NCBI RefSeq assembly: GCF_012641275.1
Contig: NZ_JABAIA010000002.1
Location: forward strand, 2,108,001-2,172,000
Source of the DNA: Chitinophaga varians
GTDB taxonomy: Bacteria > Bacteroidota > Bacteroidia > Chitinophagales > Chitinophagaceae
Reading direction: 5' to 3'
DNA: 64,000 nt
Part shown: positions 8,109 through 16,376 of the stretch, piece after piece
How positions within the stretch are numbered: position 1 is the first letter of the stretch
Layout: each line of letters starts with the position of its first letter
The notes under the pieces: model-generated
The model's input: only the letters and a program-made list of their open reading frames with translations
Told to the model about the DNA's origin: nothing
The model's database searches: none
Translations under genes and position numbers: made by a program

Positions 8109-9320
8109 ATGAAATTTGAAAAAGTGCATAACAAAGGGCAGGCGAGGCTTTTTAAAAGCCGTTACCTGGAAATGCTGACCAAAACACACCCTGTGGTGAT
8201 TTTTGGTATGTACCTGCCCGTTATCGGGTATATGCTCTATTACAGCCATGCCAACGTGGGATATTCACTGCTCCGTATTTTATTGACCTACTTCGGCGCC
8301 ATGTTCTACTGGACATTGTTTGAATATGTGGCGCACCGGTTTATTTTCCACTGGGTCAGCGACCAGCCGTCCGTCCGTCGCGTGGTGTATACCTTGCATG
8401 GCAACCATCATGAATATCCGCGCGACCGGCAGCGGCTGTTTATGCCGCCGGTGCCCAGCGTCATCATCTCTTCTGTTCTGTTTTGTATCTTCTATCTCCT
8501 CATGAAAAATAATGCGTTCGTCTTCTTCCCGGGATTTGTGTCCGGGTACCTGTTGTACGGCAGCATGCACTACGCTATCCATGCCTGGGCGCCGCCATTT
8601 AAATGGCTTAAACCGCTCTGGCGCAACCACCACCTGCATCACTATAAAAATGACGATCTGGGTTTTGGTGTCAGTTCTACTTTATGGGACCGGGTATTCC
8701 GGACCATGTTCACGCTCTGTCTGATGTTGAGTCTGTCGGCTGCCGGTTACGCCCACCAGCAGGCCGAAGGGGAGTACCGGCTGGTGAAAAGGGATAAGTC
8801 CATTTCGCTGTACGAAAGATGGATTACCGCAGGTAATGAAGAAAGTGTGCGGGAAATCAAGGCAGTATTTACCGTCAGGTCCGATGTTCCCGCAGTGGCG
8901 CGGCTGCTGACAGACCAGCAACAGGGCGTGGTATGGAATGCCCGTGCTAAAAGTTACCAGGTGCTGCCGGTAGACGACGGCCGGTGGATCACCTATCTGA
9001 AATACAACATTCCCTGGCCTTTCGGTGACCAGGACTGTTGCCTGCTGTTCCGCCTGAACATGCGTAACGAACATTCCGGGGAGATCAGCTTCGAAAGCAC
9101 GCAGAACAACCGGTTCCCCGTTTCCGGTGATGTGACCCGCATCACCGGCACCCGAGGCAAATGGCTGATGGAGGAATTGGGCAACAACCATATGCAGATA
9201 ACCTACACCATCACTACCAATCGCAGCGCCCGGATACCAAGATGGGTGTCCGATCCCATTGTACGGAACAACATGTTTGAAACCATGTCCACCTTCAGGA
9301 GCATCCTGGAGAAGCGTTGA
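8109..9320 (+). CDS. Fatty acid hydroxylase fused to START domain
   Basis: A 403-residue protein combining two families. Residues 1 to about 199 form a fatty acid 2-hydroxylase/sterol desaturase domain with membrane helices and the histidine clusters HRFIFH, HGNHHEYPRD, HYAIH and HHLHHY, which bind a di-iron centre. At residue 200 a Met begins a signal-peptide-like stretch (TLCLMLSLSAAGYAH), followed by a START-like lipid-binding domain to the end. ATG 8109 fits the hydroxylase start; a longer frame to 7965 is poor. The junction looks like two genes joined by loss of a stop codon. Membrane lipid modification is the likely role. Confidence 0.8.
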   Translation: MKFEKVHNKGQARLFKSRYLEMLTKTHPVVIFGMYLPVIGYMLYYSHANVGYSLLRILLTYFGAMFYWTLFEYVAHRFIFHWVSDQPSVRRVVYTLHGNHHEYPRDRQRLFMPPVPSVIISSVLFCIFYLLMKNNAFVFFPGFVSGYLLYGSMHYAIHAWAPPFKWLKPLWRNHHLHHYKNDDLGFGVSSTLWDRVFRTMFTLCLMLSLSAAGYAHQQAEGEYRLVKRDKSISLYERWITAGNEESVREIKAVFTVRSDVPAVARLLTDQQQGVVWNARAKSYQVLPVDDGRWITYLKYNIPWPFGDQDCCLLFRLNMRNEHSGEISFESTQNNRFPVSGDVTRITGTRGKWLMEELGNNHMQITYTITTNRSARIPRWVSDPIVRNNMFETMSTFRSILEKR

Positions 9321-9341
9321 TCAACTTGTGCGGTATTTGAT

Positions 9342-9349
9342 TATTTTTG
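9342..9349 (+). promoter_or_regulatory. -7 promoter element of AraC gene
   Basis: TATTTTTG fits the -7 consensus TAnnTTTG and lies 16 bases upstream of the ATG. A TTG at 9317-9319 could serve as -33, with a 22-base spacer. Confidence 0.45.
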
Positions 9350-9365
9350 GAGAAACCTCTGGTGA

Positions 9366-10205
9366 ATGATCTACAGGGAGTTTGCACCTCATCCGCAACT
9401 GGCGCCATATATTGAATGTTACTGGAAAGCTGATGCCGACAGGCCCCCTTTCCGGGACGAGGAATCGCTGATCCCCGATGGCACCATCGAGCTGATGTTT
9501 AATTTTGGTGACCACTATGCCAGCATCAAAGACGGCTCCCGTCAGCCGGTAAAAGGCTCCCACATTATCGGTATCCGTCAGCATGCGCTGCGGATCTCTC
9601 AAACAGCCCATCAGCATGTGTTTTCCGTGCGCTTCCGGCTGGGAGGCACTTACCCGCTGTTCCGCATCCCGGCCCACCTGCTGGCCAACGATTTCTGGTG
9701 CCTCCCCGATGTGCTGGGAAAAGATTATTCGTTGCTGGAAGAACAGCTGTTTGAGGCTGCCACCGATGAACAACGCGTACAGCTCACCGATCAGTTTCTG
9801 TTGAGCCGCTTACAATTTGATAATATCCCCCATCGTTTTCTGCAACAATGCACCACATGGATGCTGCAACAGGAGAGTGTTTCCGTGGCCGATGCCTGCC
9901 GGGTATTCGGTGTTTCCTACAAAGCGATGGAGCGCCGGTTTAACCAGGTGGCAGGCCTTACCCCAACAGACATGCTAAAGATACGGCGGTTCAACAAGGC
10001 CATACTGGCCATGTACAGCTGTCGCCACGAATCCCTCACCGCGGTAGCACACAGTTGTGGCTTCTACGACCAGTCTCATTTTATCCGCGAATTCAAACAG
10101 CTCTCCGGCACCACCCCGCGTCATTTCCTCAAGGAACAATATACCATTGTACAGGTAATACAACCGGCCCTCGCAGCACGGCTGTCTAAATCGTACAATT
10201 TATAA
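9366..10205 (+). CDS. AraC family transcriptional regulator (DUF6597-type)
   Basis: A 279-residue regulator. The N-terminal 130 residues match the DUF6597 sensor type found in many Bacteroidota AraC proteins (YREFAPHPQLAPYIECYWK, then DGTIELMFNFGD). The C-terminal HTH_18 domain spans about residues 165-260, with SVADACRVFGVSYKAMERRF as the first helix-turn-helix and AHSCGFYDQSHFIREFKQ as the second. It is probably a stress or metabolite sensor. No co-directional operon partner overlaps; the VOC gene 38 bases downstream may be co-transcribed. Confidence 0.88.
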   Translation: MIYREFAPHPQLAPYIECYWKADADRPPFRDEESLIPDGTIELMFNFGDHYASIKDGSRQPVKGSHIIGIRQHALRISQTAHQHVFSVRFRLGGTYPLFRIPAHLLANDFWCLPDVLGKDYSLLEEQLFEAATDEQRVQLTDQFLLSRLQFDNIPHRFLQQCTTWMLQQESVSVADACRVFGVSYKAMERRFNQVAGLTPTDMLKIRRFNKAILAMYSCRHESLTAVAHSCGFYDQSHFIREFKQLSGTTPRHFLKEQYTIVQVIQPALAARLSKSYNL

Positions 10206-10242
10206 CCGCCCGCATTTATCATCTTCGTAAAAAATATATGTC

Positions 10243-10656
10243 ATGGAAGGAAAAAAATATGAACTGATTCCCTACCTCACTTTCGGAGGCAATTGTGAAG
10301 AAGCAATGAACTTTTATGCCAAAGCACTGGGCGCCACTTTTAAAGTATGGACCCGCTACGACAACCCCAACATGAAGGCGCCGGAAGCCTATCGTGACAA
10401 GGTGCTTCACAGCAGGCTGCATTTTAATGACCTGGCTATTTATGCCAGCGATACTTTTCCCGGTAAAGAAACGAAAGGCAACAGCGGAGATGTGTCTTTG
10501 TCGCTCACTTTCCCCGATGAACAAACCGCACAAAAAGCTTTTGACGCACTGGCCGCAGGCGGCGAAGTGGGCGTGCCTTTCGGAAAACAGTTCTGGGGCG
10601 ACTGGCATGGTAATCTTACGGACAAATACGGCATTAAATGGATGGTGAATTGCTGA
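10243..10656 (+). CDS. VOC family protein (PhnB-like)
   Basis: A 137-residue vicinal-oxygen-chelate protein of the PhnB/demethylubiquinone-methyltransferase-like group. The characteristic motifs are LTFGGNCEEAMNFYAKALGA at the N-terminus, KVLHSRL in the middle and the C-terminal FWGDWHGNLTDKYGIKW. Function in this group is unassigned. It follows the AraC gene closely. Confidence 0.88.
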   Translation: MEGKKYELIPYLTFGGNCEEAMNFYAKALGATFKVWTRYDNPNMKAPEAYRDKVLHSRLHFNDLAIYASDTFPGKETKGNSGDVSLSLTFPDEQTAQKAFDALAAGGEVGVPFGKQFWGDWHGNLTDKYGIKWMVNC

Positions 10657-10660
10657 TTCG

Positions 10661-10700
10661 CAAATCGTAGCCCAGGGCTTCAGCCCTGGGCTACGATTTG
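10661..10700. repeat. REP-like perfect palindrome
   Basis: Two 18-bp arms (10661-10678 and 10683-10700) are perfectly complementary around a TTCA loop, with the core CCCAGGGCTTCAGCCCTGGG. A degenerate copy, CCCAGGGCTTCAGCCCCGGG, lies at 10870-10889. The sequence type resembles the REP elements moved by RAYT transposases; the first copy could also serve as a terminator for the VOC gene. The remaining part of this 264-base intergenic stretch shows no gene. Confidence 0.7.
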
Positions 10701-10920
10701 TTCTTTCTCTTTTATAGATAACCTCCAATTGATGAGACAGGGTCAATGTTGGCAATAGGAGATTATCTGGTATCATCCAGGTTATCGATGCTAAGTTTCC
10801 GAAATTGATGGGTTAAAGCCAATTCATTGAGAAGTTCCGCTCTGAAACAGCCTGAAGAACAGAACGTAACCCAGGGCTTCAGCCCCGGGACTTGGCCCCG
10901 GGACTGAGCCCCCGGGCTCC

Positions 10921-11301
10921 TCAGAAAATCTGCCCTAAAGCAATCAGATTACCGCATTCATCCTCGAAAACGGCTTCTATGCCCCAGTCGGCTTTGGTAG
11001 GTGGTTTCCGGAACACCACGCCTTTGGCTGTCAGCTGTTCGTATTCGGCTGCAATATCAGCTGTGCCCAGCATGATAGCAGGTATTCCTGCTGCGTATAG
11101 CCCTTCCATATAGGCTTTGGCCACCGGATGCTGGGACGGTTCCAGCAGCAGGGTGGTGCCTTCGGGATCTTCAGGAGAGACCACTACGGCCAGGAATGCT
11201 TCGGGCATATAAACTTTCTCTTTAAAGCCCAGTTTCTCTGTGTAAAAGCGAAATGCTTCCAGGGGGTCGTTGACGTGGACCCCTGCCATGGCTATTTTCA
11301 T
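10921..11301 (-). CDS. VOC family protein (glyoxalase-like)
   Basis: A 126-residue VOC-fold protein. The N-terminus MKIAMAGVHVNDPLEAFRFY and the later TLLLEPSQHP and C-terminal FEDECGNLIALGQ are typical of the glyoxalase/bleomycin-resistance superfamily. Metal ligands His9, Glu54-like and Glu near the C-terminus are plausible. Substrate is unknown. It is followed on the same strand by nothing close; the upstream neighbour is the DUF4199 gene 12 bases away, so both are likely co-transcribed. Confidence 0.88.
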   Translation of the reverse strand: MKIAMAGVHVNDPLEAFRFYTEKLGFKEKVYMPEAFLAVVVSPEDPEGTTLLLEPSQHPVAKAYMEGLYAAGIPAIMLGTADIAAEYEQLTAKGVVFRKPPTKADWGIEAVFEDECGNLIALGQIF

Positions 11302-11313
11302 ATGGATATGTTT

Positions 11314-11862
11314 TTAGTGGTGAGTGATCATGGTGGAGGTGTCTTTCCCGTGTTTACGCTTTAATATCAAGGCGCTGATGAGCGCTATCACGATGCCGAC
11401 AGGCAGTACTTCCGAATAGGTGATCAGTATAACAAACAGCGGGTTTTTATAGAGCTGCTTAAAATTTTCCGCTTCGGCCGTCTTTTTAGACAGTGTTGCA
11501 GCGTCGGCGCCTGCTTCTCTGGCTTCTTTCAGCAGGTGGGCGTTGTATTTGTCCATAAAATCCGGAACAAACAGGTAATAGTCAAACAGCCACACCACTA
11601 CATATATGGTAGAGGCGATGAGGGCAATCAACAGGCCTACTTTAAATGCCTTGCCGAAGTTGATGGCGCCGTTGTTGTATTTGTCGCGATAGTTTTTGAC
11701 GCCCACAAAAATGAAAGAGAAAGCGACGAGCATCCCGGCGTAGCCGAGCACCATATTCCCCTTATAGTTGGGGTCGCCGTAACACATTAAAACGGAAAAC
11801 ACCATCATCAGGCTAACGATGGCGCCGGAGATCAATCCGAAAACGAGCACATTTTTTTTCAT
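11314..11862 (-). CDS. DUF4199 membrane protein
   Basis: A 182-residue membrane protein of the Bacteroidota family DUF4199. Four hydrophobic segments are visible, with the family region NFGKAFKVGLLIALIASTIYVV between segments two and three and a long charged loop rich in alanine and lysine before the last helix. The Met before KKNVLVFG is the chosen start, since it opens the first transmembrane helix; a Met nine codons upstream is possible. Function is unknown. Confidence 0.85.
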   Translation of the reverse strand: MKKNVLVFGLISGAIVSLMMVFSVLMCYGDPNYKGNMVLGYAGMLVAFSFIFVGVKNYRDKYNNGAINFGKAFKVGLLIALIASTIYVVVWLFDYYLFVPDFMDKYNAHLLKEAREAGADAATLSKKTAEAENFKQLYKNPLFVILITYSEVLPVGIVIALISALILKRKHGKDTSTMITHH

Positions 11863-11975
11863 CTGGTCAGGATTTGGTAGTGAGTACAAAAATGCTGGTC
11901 CTGCATCTTTTTCCGTTCATACTTTAGGGTGATTTTACCTTTCTTACCTTTTTTCCTGCTTTCGGGTGATGATGA

Positions 11976-12449
11976 TTATGGTATGATATTCAGTCGCTTA
12001 GCTTTATCTATGGCTTGTGTTCTTCTTTTTACGTCCAGTTTTTCGAATAAACGTGATGCATGGGTTTTGACCGTGTTCAGTGACAGGAACAGGCGGCCGG
12101 CGATCTCCTGGTTGCTGAGGCCATCGGCCATCAGCTGTAGTACTTCCAGTTCGCGGTTGCTCAGGCCGGGGTGGTCCGGCGCAGGGGTATTTAAAGAGAA
12201 GGCGGCTGCCGGAGTAACAGGCACCGGTTTTTCGATGATCACAGTCTCCACTTTCGGTCTGGTGAGTTTTAAGGCCAGCCATATCCCCAGTGCTGTAAAA
12301 ATGAGGGCCACCATGCCGACATATACCTCCATGGCATGATGAATGATCAGGAAACGCAGCTCCAGCCATTTCAGGAGAAAGAGCAGCAGGGCCAGCGAAA
12401 GGCCGTAAAGGATATTATGTTTGTTTCTGGTGATGGCGTGCCACTTCAT
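11976..12449 (-). CDS. Membrane-anchored LuxR-type regulator
   Basis: A protein of about 157 residues with two N-terminal transmembrane helices (near residues 13-30 and 40-60) and a C-terminal LuxR/GerE helix-turn-helix. The DNA-binding part shows LSNRELEVLQLMADGLSNQE followed by LFLSLNTVKTHASRLFEKL. Tethering of the HTH to the membrane by two helices is a known Bacteroidota arrangement. No receiver domain is present, so the signal is probably membrane-derived. Target genes are not evident. Confidence 0.88.
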   Translation of the reverse strand: MKWHAITRNKHNILYGLSLALLLFLLKWLELRFLIIHHAMEVYVGMVALIFTALGIWLALKLTRPKVETVIIEKPVPVTPAAAFSLNTPAPDHPGLSNRELEVLQLMADGLSNQEIAGRLFLSLNTVKTHASRLFEKLDVKRRTQAIDKAKRLNIIP

Positions 12450-12794
12450 GCGCAATGGTTTGCTGTTGGCATAAAGTTACATATTTGATGCAAAAGCAGT
12501 AGTCTGCGCCCATCCTTTTGCTGCCAGACATGCGTTATAGAGAGGTCTGTATTCAGTAAAACTTTTCCGGATGGTCTGTTGTATTAAATTATTATTCGCC
12601 GGACATCCCGGAGTAACATTTAAGTATTCTTGTGCGTTACACTGCTTTTGACGGCCTCTGACAAGAAACCGGCATGATTATTAATCTATTATTTATCATA
12701 AAATGACAGCAATTGTTCATTTTAACGCATGAATGTTCAATTACATACAAGATAAAATAAATTACATTTGACACCAGAAAAATTCAATTTTCCC
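12450..12794. promoter_or_regulatory. Intergenic region with -7 box
   Basis: This AT-rich stretch of about 345 bases separates two divergent genes and holds no credible coding frame. TACATTTG at 12763-12770 matches the -7 consensus and lies 24 bases before the ATG of the SLH-like gene. Several ATG-rich, GAATGTTCAATT-like words occur upstream but no clear operator was resolved. Confidence 0.45.
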
Positions 12795-13670
12795 ATGAAC
12801 AGACGTACTGTTATTGCATTGCCATTGGTTTGCCTGACACTTCACAGTTCCCTCGCAAGCCGGGCTGCAAATGTTTACCCCGCAACTGAAACTGTTGTTA
12901 CTGCCATGGCAGACCAAAACAAAGCTGCCAAAGTGATCAACTACGGTCAGGGTATAGACCTGATCGTAAAAGCCCTGGGCCTCAATATTGACAATATCCG
13001 GTTTATCAAAGAGCCGAAGGCTACCGATTACTGCGAATATGCCGATAACAAGGCTCCCTACGCTTCATCCGTGATCATTGCGGCCAACAACGGCATTACG
13101 CTGGACCGCAAACAGCGTTTCAATACGCCTATGACACGTGAGCAGTTCGCGCTGGCACTGGAAGAAGCCATTGAACACACCGGTCCTTATCCGATGAACA
13201 TGATGTGGATCAACATCGGAGATGCCGCAGCTTTCGTCAACAAAGACAAAGCGAATAATGCCGTACAGGCGCTGATTAAATTTGGTGTGGTATCGCTGGA
13301 GAAAAACAATTTCCGCCCGAGAGCGAATGTTACACCTGCTGAAGCCAATGCTATGGTGGCAAAGGCGGCCAAATTTGTAAAAGAACACAAACAACGCGTG
13401 GAAGAACATCAACAACAGAGCGAAGTAACGGTAACGTCTACACCGGTAAATGCGCAGGTGAACAGCGTGGTCCTGTCAAGAGGCAGCCAGCCCAATTCCG
13501 GCTACCAGATCGCCATTACGGGTATTGACTTTGCAGAAGGCACTGCCACCGTACGTTACAGGCTTACCAACCCCGAGCCCGGCAAAATGTACATGCAGAT
13601 GATTACTGAGCCCAAAGCGGAAACTTTCGTGGGCAGCGCTTATAAGGTAGTTATACAACAGGATAAATAA
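12795..13670 (+). CDS. Secreted SLH-like / PrcB C-terminal domain protein
   Basis: A protein of about 291 residues with an N-terminal signal peptide (RTVIALPLVCLTLHSSLASRA region). The middle contains S-layer-homology-like helices, for example MTREQFALALEEAIE and FRPRANVTPAEANAMVAKAA. The C-terminal part (from about residue 225) resembles the PrcB C-terminal domain: NSGYQIAITGIDFAEGT, then PEPGKMYMQMITEP. Such proteins are envelope-associated. ATG 12795 opens the signal peptide; an in-frame TTG at 12768 is not needed. Confidence 0.72.
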   Translation: MNRRTVIALPLVCLTLHSSLASRAANVYPATETVVTAMADQNKAAKVINYGQGIDLIVKALGLNIDNIRFIKEPKATDYCEYADNKAPYASSVIIAANNGITLDRKQRFNTPMTREQFALALEEAIEHTGPYPMNMMWINIGDAAAFVNKDKANNAVQALIKFGVVSLEKNNFRPRANVTPAEANAMVAKAAKFVKEHKQRVEEHQQQSEVTVTSTPVNAQVNSVVLSRGSQPNSGYQIAITGIDFAEGTATVRYRLTNPEPGKMYMQMITEPKAETFVGSAYKVVIQQDK

Positions 13671-13743
13671 CTGATATCGTGGGACTGGACCTGTACCATT
13701 TAAAGCCTTGCGCGACACCCGTTGATCCGACGCTTTTTTTTCG

Positions 13744-14027
13744 ATGGAGAAGTTGGCAGCAGCGCCGGCAGCATTCATCGAAAAGCATCGGCATTTGATG
13801 GTGCAGGTGGCCGTCCCGCCTGATATTTTTTCTGTCTTTATTTTTACCGGTGAGCAACAGGTGCATGTTTTCGAAAAACTATTCGGTAAACATGACGACT
13901 ACCGGCTGCTCACCGGCACTATACAGAGCCCCGGAAAAGTGCAAAAGAAGAGACCCTCCGCAATTTTCGGGAAAACTTCATTGATAATTTTGAAGGTGGT
14001 ACCAGTGCTTTCTTTCCCGGCTGGTAG
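13744..14027 (+). pseudogene. Possible small gene with frameshift
   Basis: The frame beginning at ATG 13744 looks protein-like (HLMVQVAVPPDIFSVFIFTG, then EKLFGKHDDYRLLTGTIQSP) until about 13945. The sequence that continues it well lies one base out of frame (ETLRNFRENFIDNFEGG, ending FFPGW before TAG at 14025-14027). A single-base change between 13896 and 13950 would join them. No family was recognised. It could also be chance coding in an intergenic region between the SLH-like gene and the converging SDR gene. Confidence 0.35.
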
Positions 14028-14035
14028 GCCTTGTC

Positions 14036-14854
14036 TCAGAGAAACAAGTCCGGCTGCAGTTTCCCGCCCGGCGTCACAGCATAATGCGCCAGATCAGTTA
14101 TCCCTTCTGCTTTTAATACTGCTTCATCAATAAAGTTATTGCCCGTACAGGAAGCCGCCGGTTTCCCGAGTATGTAAAACGCTGCATCCGCCATGATGTC
14201 CGGTTTACGGCTTATTTTCATCAGGGCTTCGCCGCCGAGCAGGTTTTTAATGGCCGCTGTAGCGATGGTGGTAGCCGGCCATAATGAATTGGCCGCAATG
14301 CCGTATGATTTTAACTCTTCCGCCCATCCCAGGGTGAGCATGCTCATGTTGTATTTGCTGATAGTATAGGCCACGTGCGGACCGAGCCAGTTGGGGGACA
14401 GGTTTACCGGTGGCGACAGTGTCAGGATATGCGGGTTGTTCCCTTTTTTGAGATAGGGGATACAATGTTGTGTTACCAGGAAGGTGCCTCTGACGTTGAT
14501 GTCGTACATGAGATCGAAACGTTTGGCCGGTGTTTGCTCGGTGTTGGTGAGTTGAATAGCGGAGGCGTTGTTGATGACCACATCGATGCCGCCAAATTTT
14601 TCGACTGCCTGTTGCACGGCTTGTTGTATCTGTTCTTCCTCGCGGATATCCACTTTGACGGGCAGGGCTTTTCCGCCGGCTTTTTCCACGGCTTCCGCCA
14701 CGGAGAAGATGGTGCCACCGAGGCGGGGATCTTCTTCGGTGCTTTTGGCGGCGATAACGATATTAGCGCCGGCTGCCGCGAGCTTCAGGGCAATGGCTTC
14801 ACCGATGCCTCTGCTGGCGCCGGTGATAAAGATGGTGCGATTTTGAAAGGTCAT
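14036..14854 (-). CDS. SDR family oxidoreductase (HSDL2-like)
   Basis: A 272-residue short-chain dehydrogenase. The cofactor motif TGASRGIGEAIA lies near residues 11-22, NNASA near 95, and the catalytic YTISKYN around residue 163. The sequence type and the spacing after the glycine motif resemble the human HSDL2 group, which prefers NADP and acts on hydroxylated lipids or sterols. Gene order suggests co-transcription with the amidohydrolase upstream (32-base gap). Confidence 0.88.
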   Translation of the reverse strand: MTFQNRTIFITGASRGIGEAIALKLAAAGANIVIAAKSTEEDPRLGGTIFSVAEAVEKAGGKALPVKVDIREEEQIQQAVQQAVEKFGGIDVVINNASAIQLTNTEQTPAKRFDLMYDINVRGTFLVTQHCIPYLKKGNNPHILTLSPPVNLSPNWLGPHVAYTISKYNMSMLTLGWAEELKSYGIAANSLWPATTIATAAIKNLLGGEALMKISRKPDIMADAAFYILGKPAASCTGNNFIDEAVLKAEGITDLAHYAVTPGGKLQPDLFL

Positions 14855-14886
14855 GTCAGGCTGCTTTTGTTGGGTGTAAGAAATAT

Positions 14887-16209
14887 TTATGGCCGGATGT
14901 TTTTACCGGCTTTGTATACAGTCACAATATGACGGGTATTTTTGATGTTTGACTCCGGGTTGTCTGCCAGCACCAGCAGATCGGCCACCTGGCCGGGTGC
15001 GATGGTGCCGGTATTGGGGAGCTTCAGTACTTTGGCTGCGTTGCGGGTGCCTGCGCTGATGGCTTCCAGCGGCGTCAGTCCTGCCTGTACCATCAGCTCC
15101 AGTTCCAGGTGTTCTGAGAAGCCCTGTGTACGTAGCGGCGTAGCGCCGGAGTCGGTGCCCATGGCCACGAAGATGCCTGCGCGGTATATGCGGCGAAGGT
15201 TGCGCAGCGCTGTTTCAAAGGCCGCCTTGTTTTTGGCAAAGGCGGGAGAGCGCTCCAGCTGCTGTTTGTATTCCGGTGAGGTGATCATTTCATATACGCC
15301 CGGCTCCAGCGAACGTTTAAAGAATTCGTCGTGTAGCCATTCGGGTTGGCGTGCGTAGATGTAGGCATATTCATCGAGCGACAACGTAGGGATGTACACG
15401 ATGCCTTTCGCCTTCATGGTCTGCAACAGTTTGTCGTCGATGTCCCGGTCACGGATGCTGTGAGCGAAAATATCGATGCCGGCATCAGCCAGCTGTTGCG
15501 CGTCTGCTGCGTAATACAGGTGGGAGGCCACCCTGATGCCGTGGTGATGTGCTTCGCTGATCACTGCCTTGTATACGGCAGGCTCCATCTTTTTAAAACG
15601 GCCGCTGAAATCATCCAGCCACATTTTCACCACATCGGGACGTACCTGTGCAACCTTGTCCATGGCCGGCGCCACATCGGCGGCCGTAGCGGGGCGGTTT
15701 ACGAGGTCCATGCCAAACTCCAGCGGCGGTGCGCCGTTGGGCACTCCGAAGCCATAACCGGCAGAATGCAGGCGTGCGCCAGGCAACAGTCCGGTCAGCG
15801 ATGAATCCCGCAGACCGCTTTCAAACAGCATGGGCCTGTCGGTGCCCATGGCCAGCACATGCAGCACGCCATAGTCCGCATACTGTTGCAGCTGCCGCAG
15901 GATATTTCCCCGGGTGTAGTTAACGGCATTGGTAGTGGTGCCTTTCAGCGTGCCTACGTGTGTATGAACGCTGATCAGTGCGGGCATGACGGTCTTGCCT
16001 GTGAGGTCTACCACGGTGGCGCCCGGCGCTTTCAGGTGGCTGCCAACGGCGGCAATGGTATCTCCCTGTAACAGGATATCAGTATACAGTTGGGACCGGT
16101 GGCCGGTGCCATCTATCACGGTGGCATTTTTAAGCAGGGTGGTCTGCGCTGACGCCGCTGTTCCTGATAACAAGGCTGCTATCAGCAGCGCAGAAAAGTT
16201 TGTTGTCAT
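14887..16209 (-). CDS. Secreted amidohydrolase
   Basis: A 440-residue amidohydrolase-superfamily protein with a signal peptide ending in TAASAQ. Metal-binding features are the HTH at the end of strand one (LISVHTHVGTL), a later VASHLYYA histidine and IFAHSIRD, and MGTDSGATPL with the catalytic aspartate. The C-terminus (GTIAPGQVADLLVLADNP) is typical of imidazolonepropionase/prolidase-like members. Substrate is uncertain, perhaps a cyclic amide or dipeptide. It heads an operon with the SDR gene. Confidence 0.88.
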   Translation of the reverse strand: MTTNFSALLIAALLSGTAASAQTTLLKNATVIDGTGHRSQLYTDILLQGDTIAAVGSHLKAPGATVVDLTGKTVMPALISVHTHVGTLKGTTTNAVNYTRGNILRQLQQYADYGVLHVLAMGTDRPMLFESGLRDSSLTGLLPGARLHSAGYGFGVPNGAPPLEFGMDLVNRPATAADVAPAMDKVAQVRPDVVKMWLDDFSGRFKKMEPAVYKAVISEAHHHGIRVASHLYYAADAQQLADAGIDIFAHSIRDRDIDDKLLQTMKAKGIVYIPTLSLDEYAYIYARQPEWLHDEFFKRSLEPGVYEMITSPEYKQQLERSPAFAKNKAAFETALRNLRRIYRAGIFVAMGTDSGATPLRTQGFSEHLELELMVQAGLTPLEAISAGTRNAAKVLKLPNTGTIAPGQVADLLVLADNPESNIKNTRHIVTVYKAGKNIRP

Positions 16210-16328
16210 CCTCTTTTGTTTTATGGATCTGTCTTAAATATACCCCAGACTGTATAAACTACCATGTAAAATTTTGCAGGACATTTTACCGGTTTTGCAG
16301 AGAAACCAGGCGGTGTTGCACAATACTG

Positions 16329-16359
16329 TTTGCTGACGCGGCCTGAGCGGCTATTTTTG
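16329..16359 (+). promoter_or_regulatory. Promoter of ABC/two-component operon
   Basis: TTTG at 16329-16332 and TATTTTTG at 16352-16359 are separated by exactly 19 bases, matching the Bacteroidota consensus. The start codon of the ATPase gene is 17 bases downstream. Confidence 0.75.
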
Positions 16360-16376
16360 ACCGGCAATCATTTTTT

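Noticed and set aside
14375..14932. Plus-strand frame over the SDR gene
   Set aside because: Antisense to a well-conserved short-chain dehydrogenase; composition explained by the codon use of that gene.
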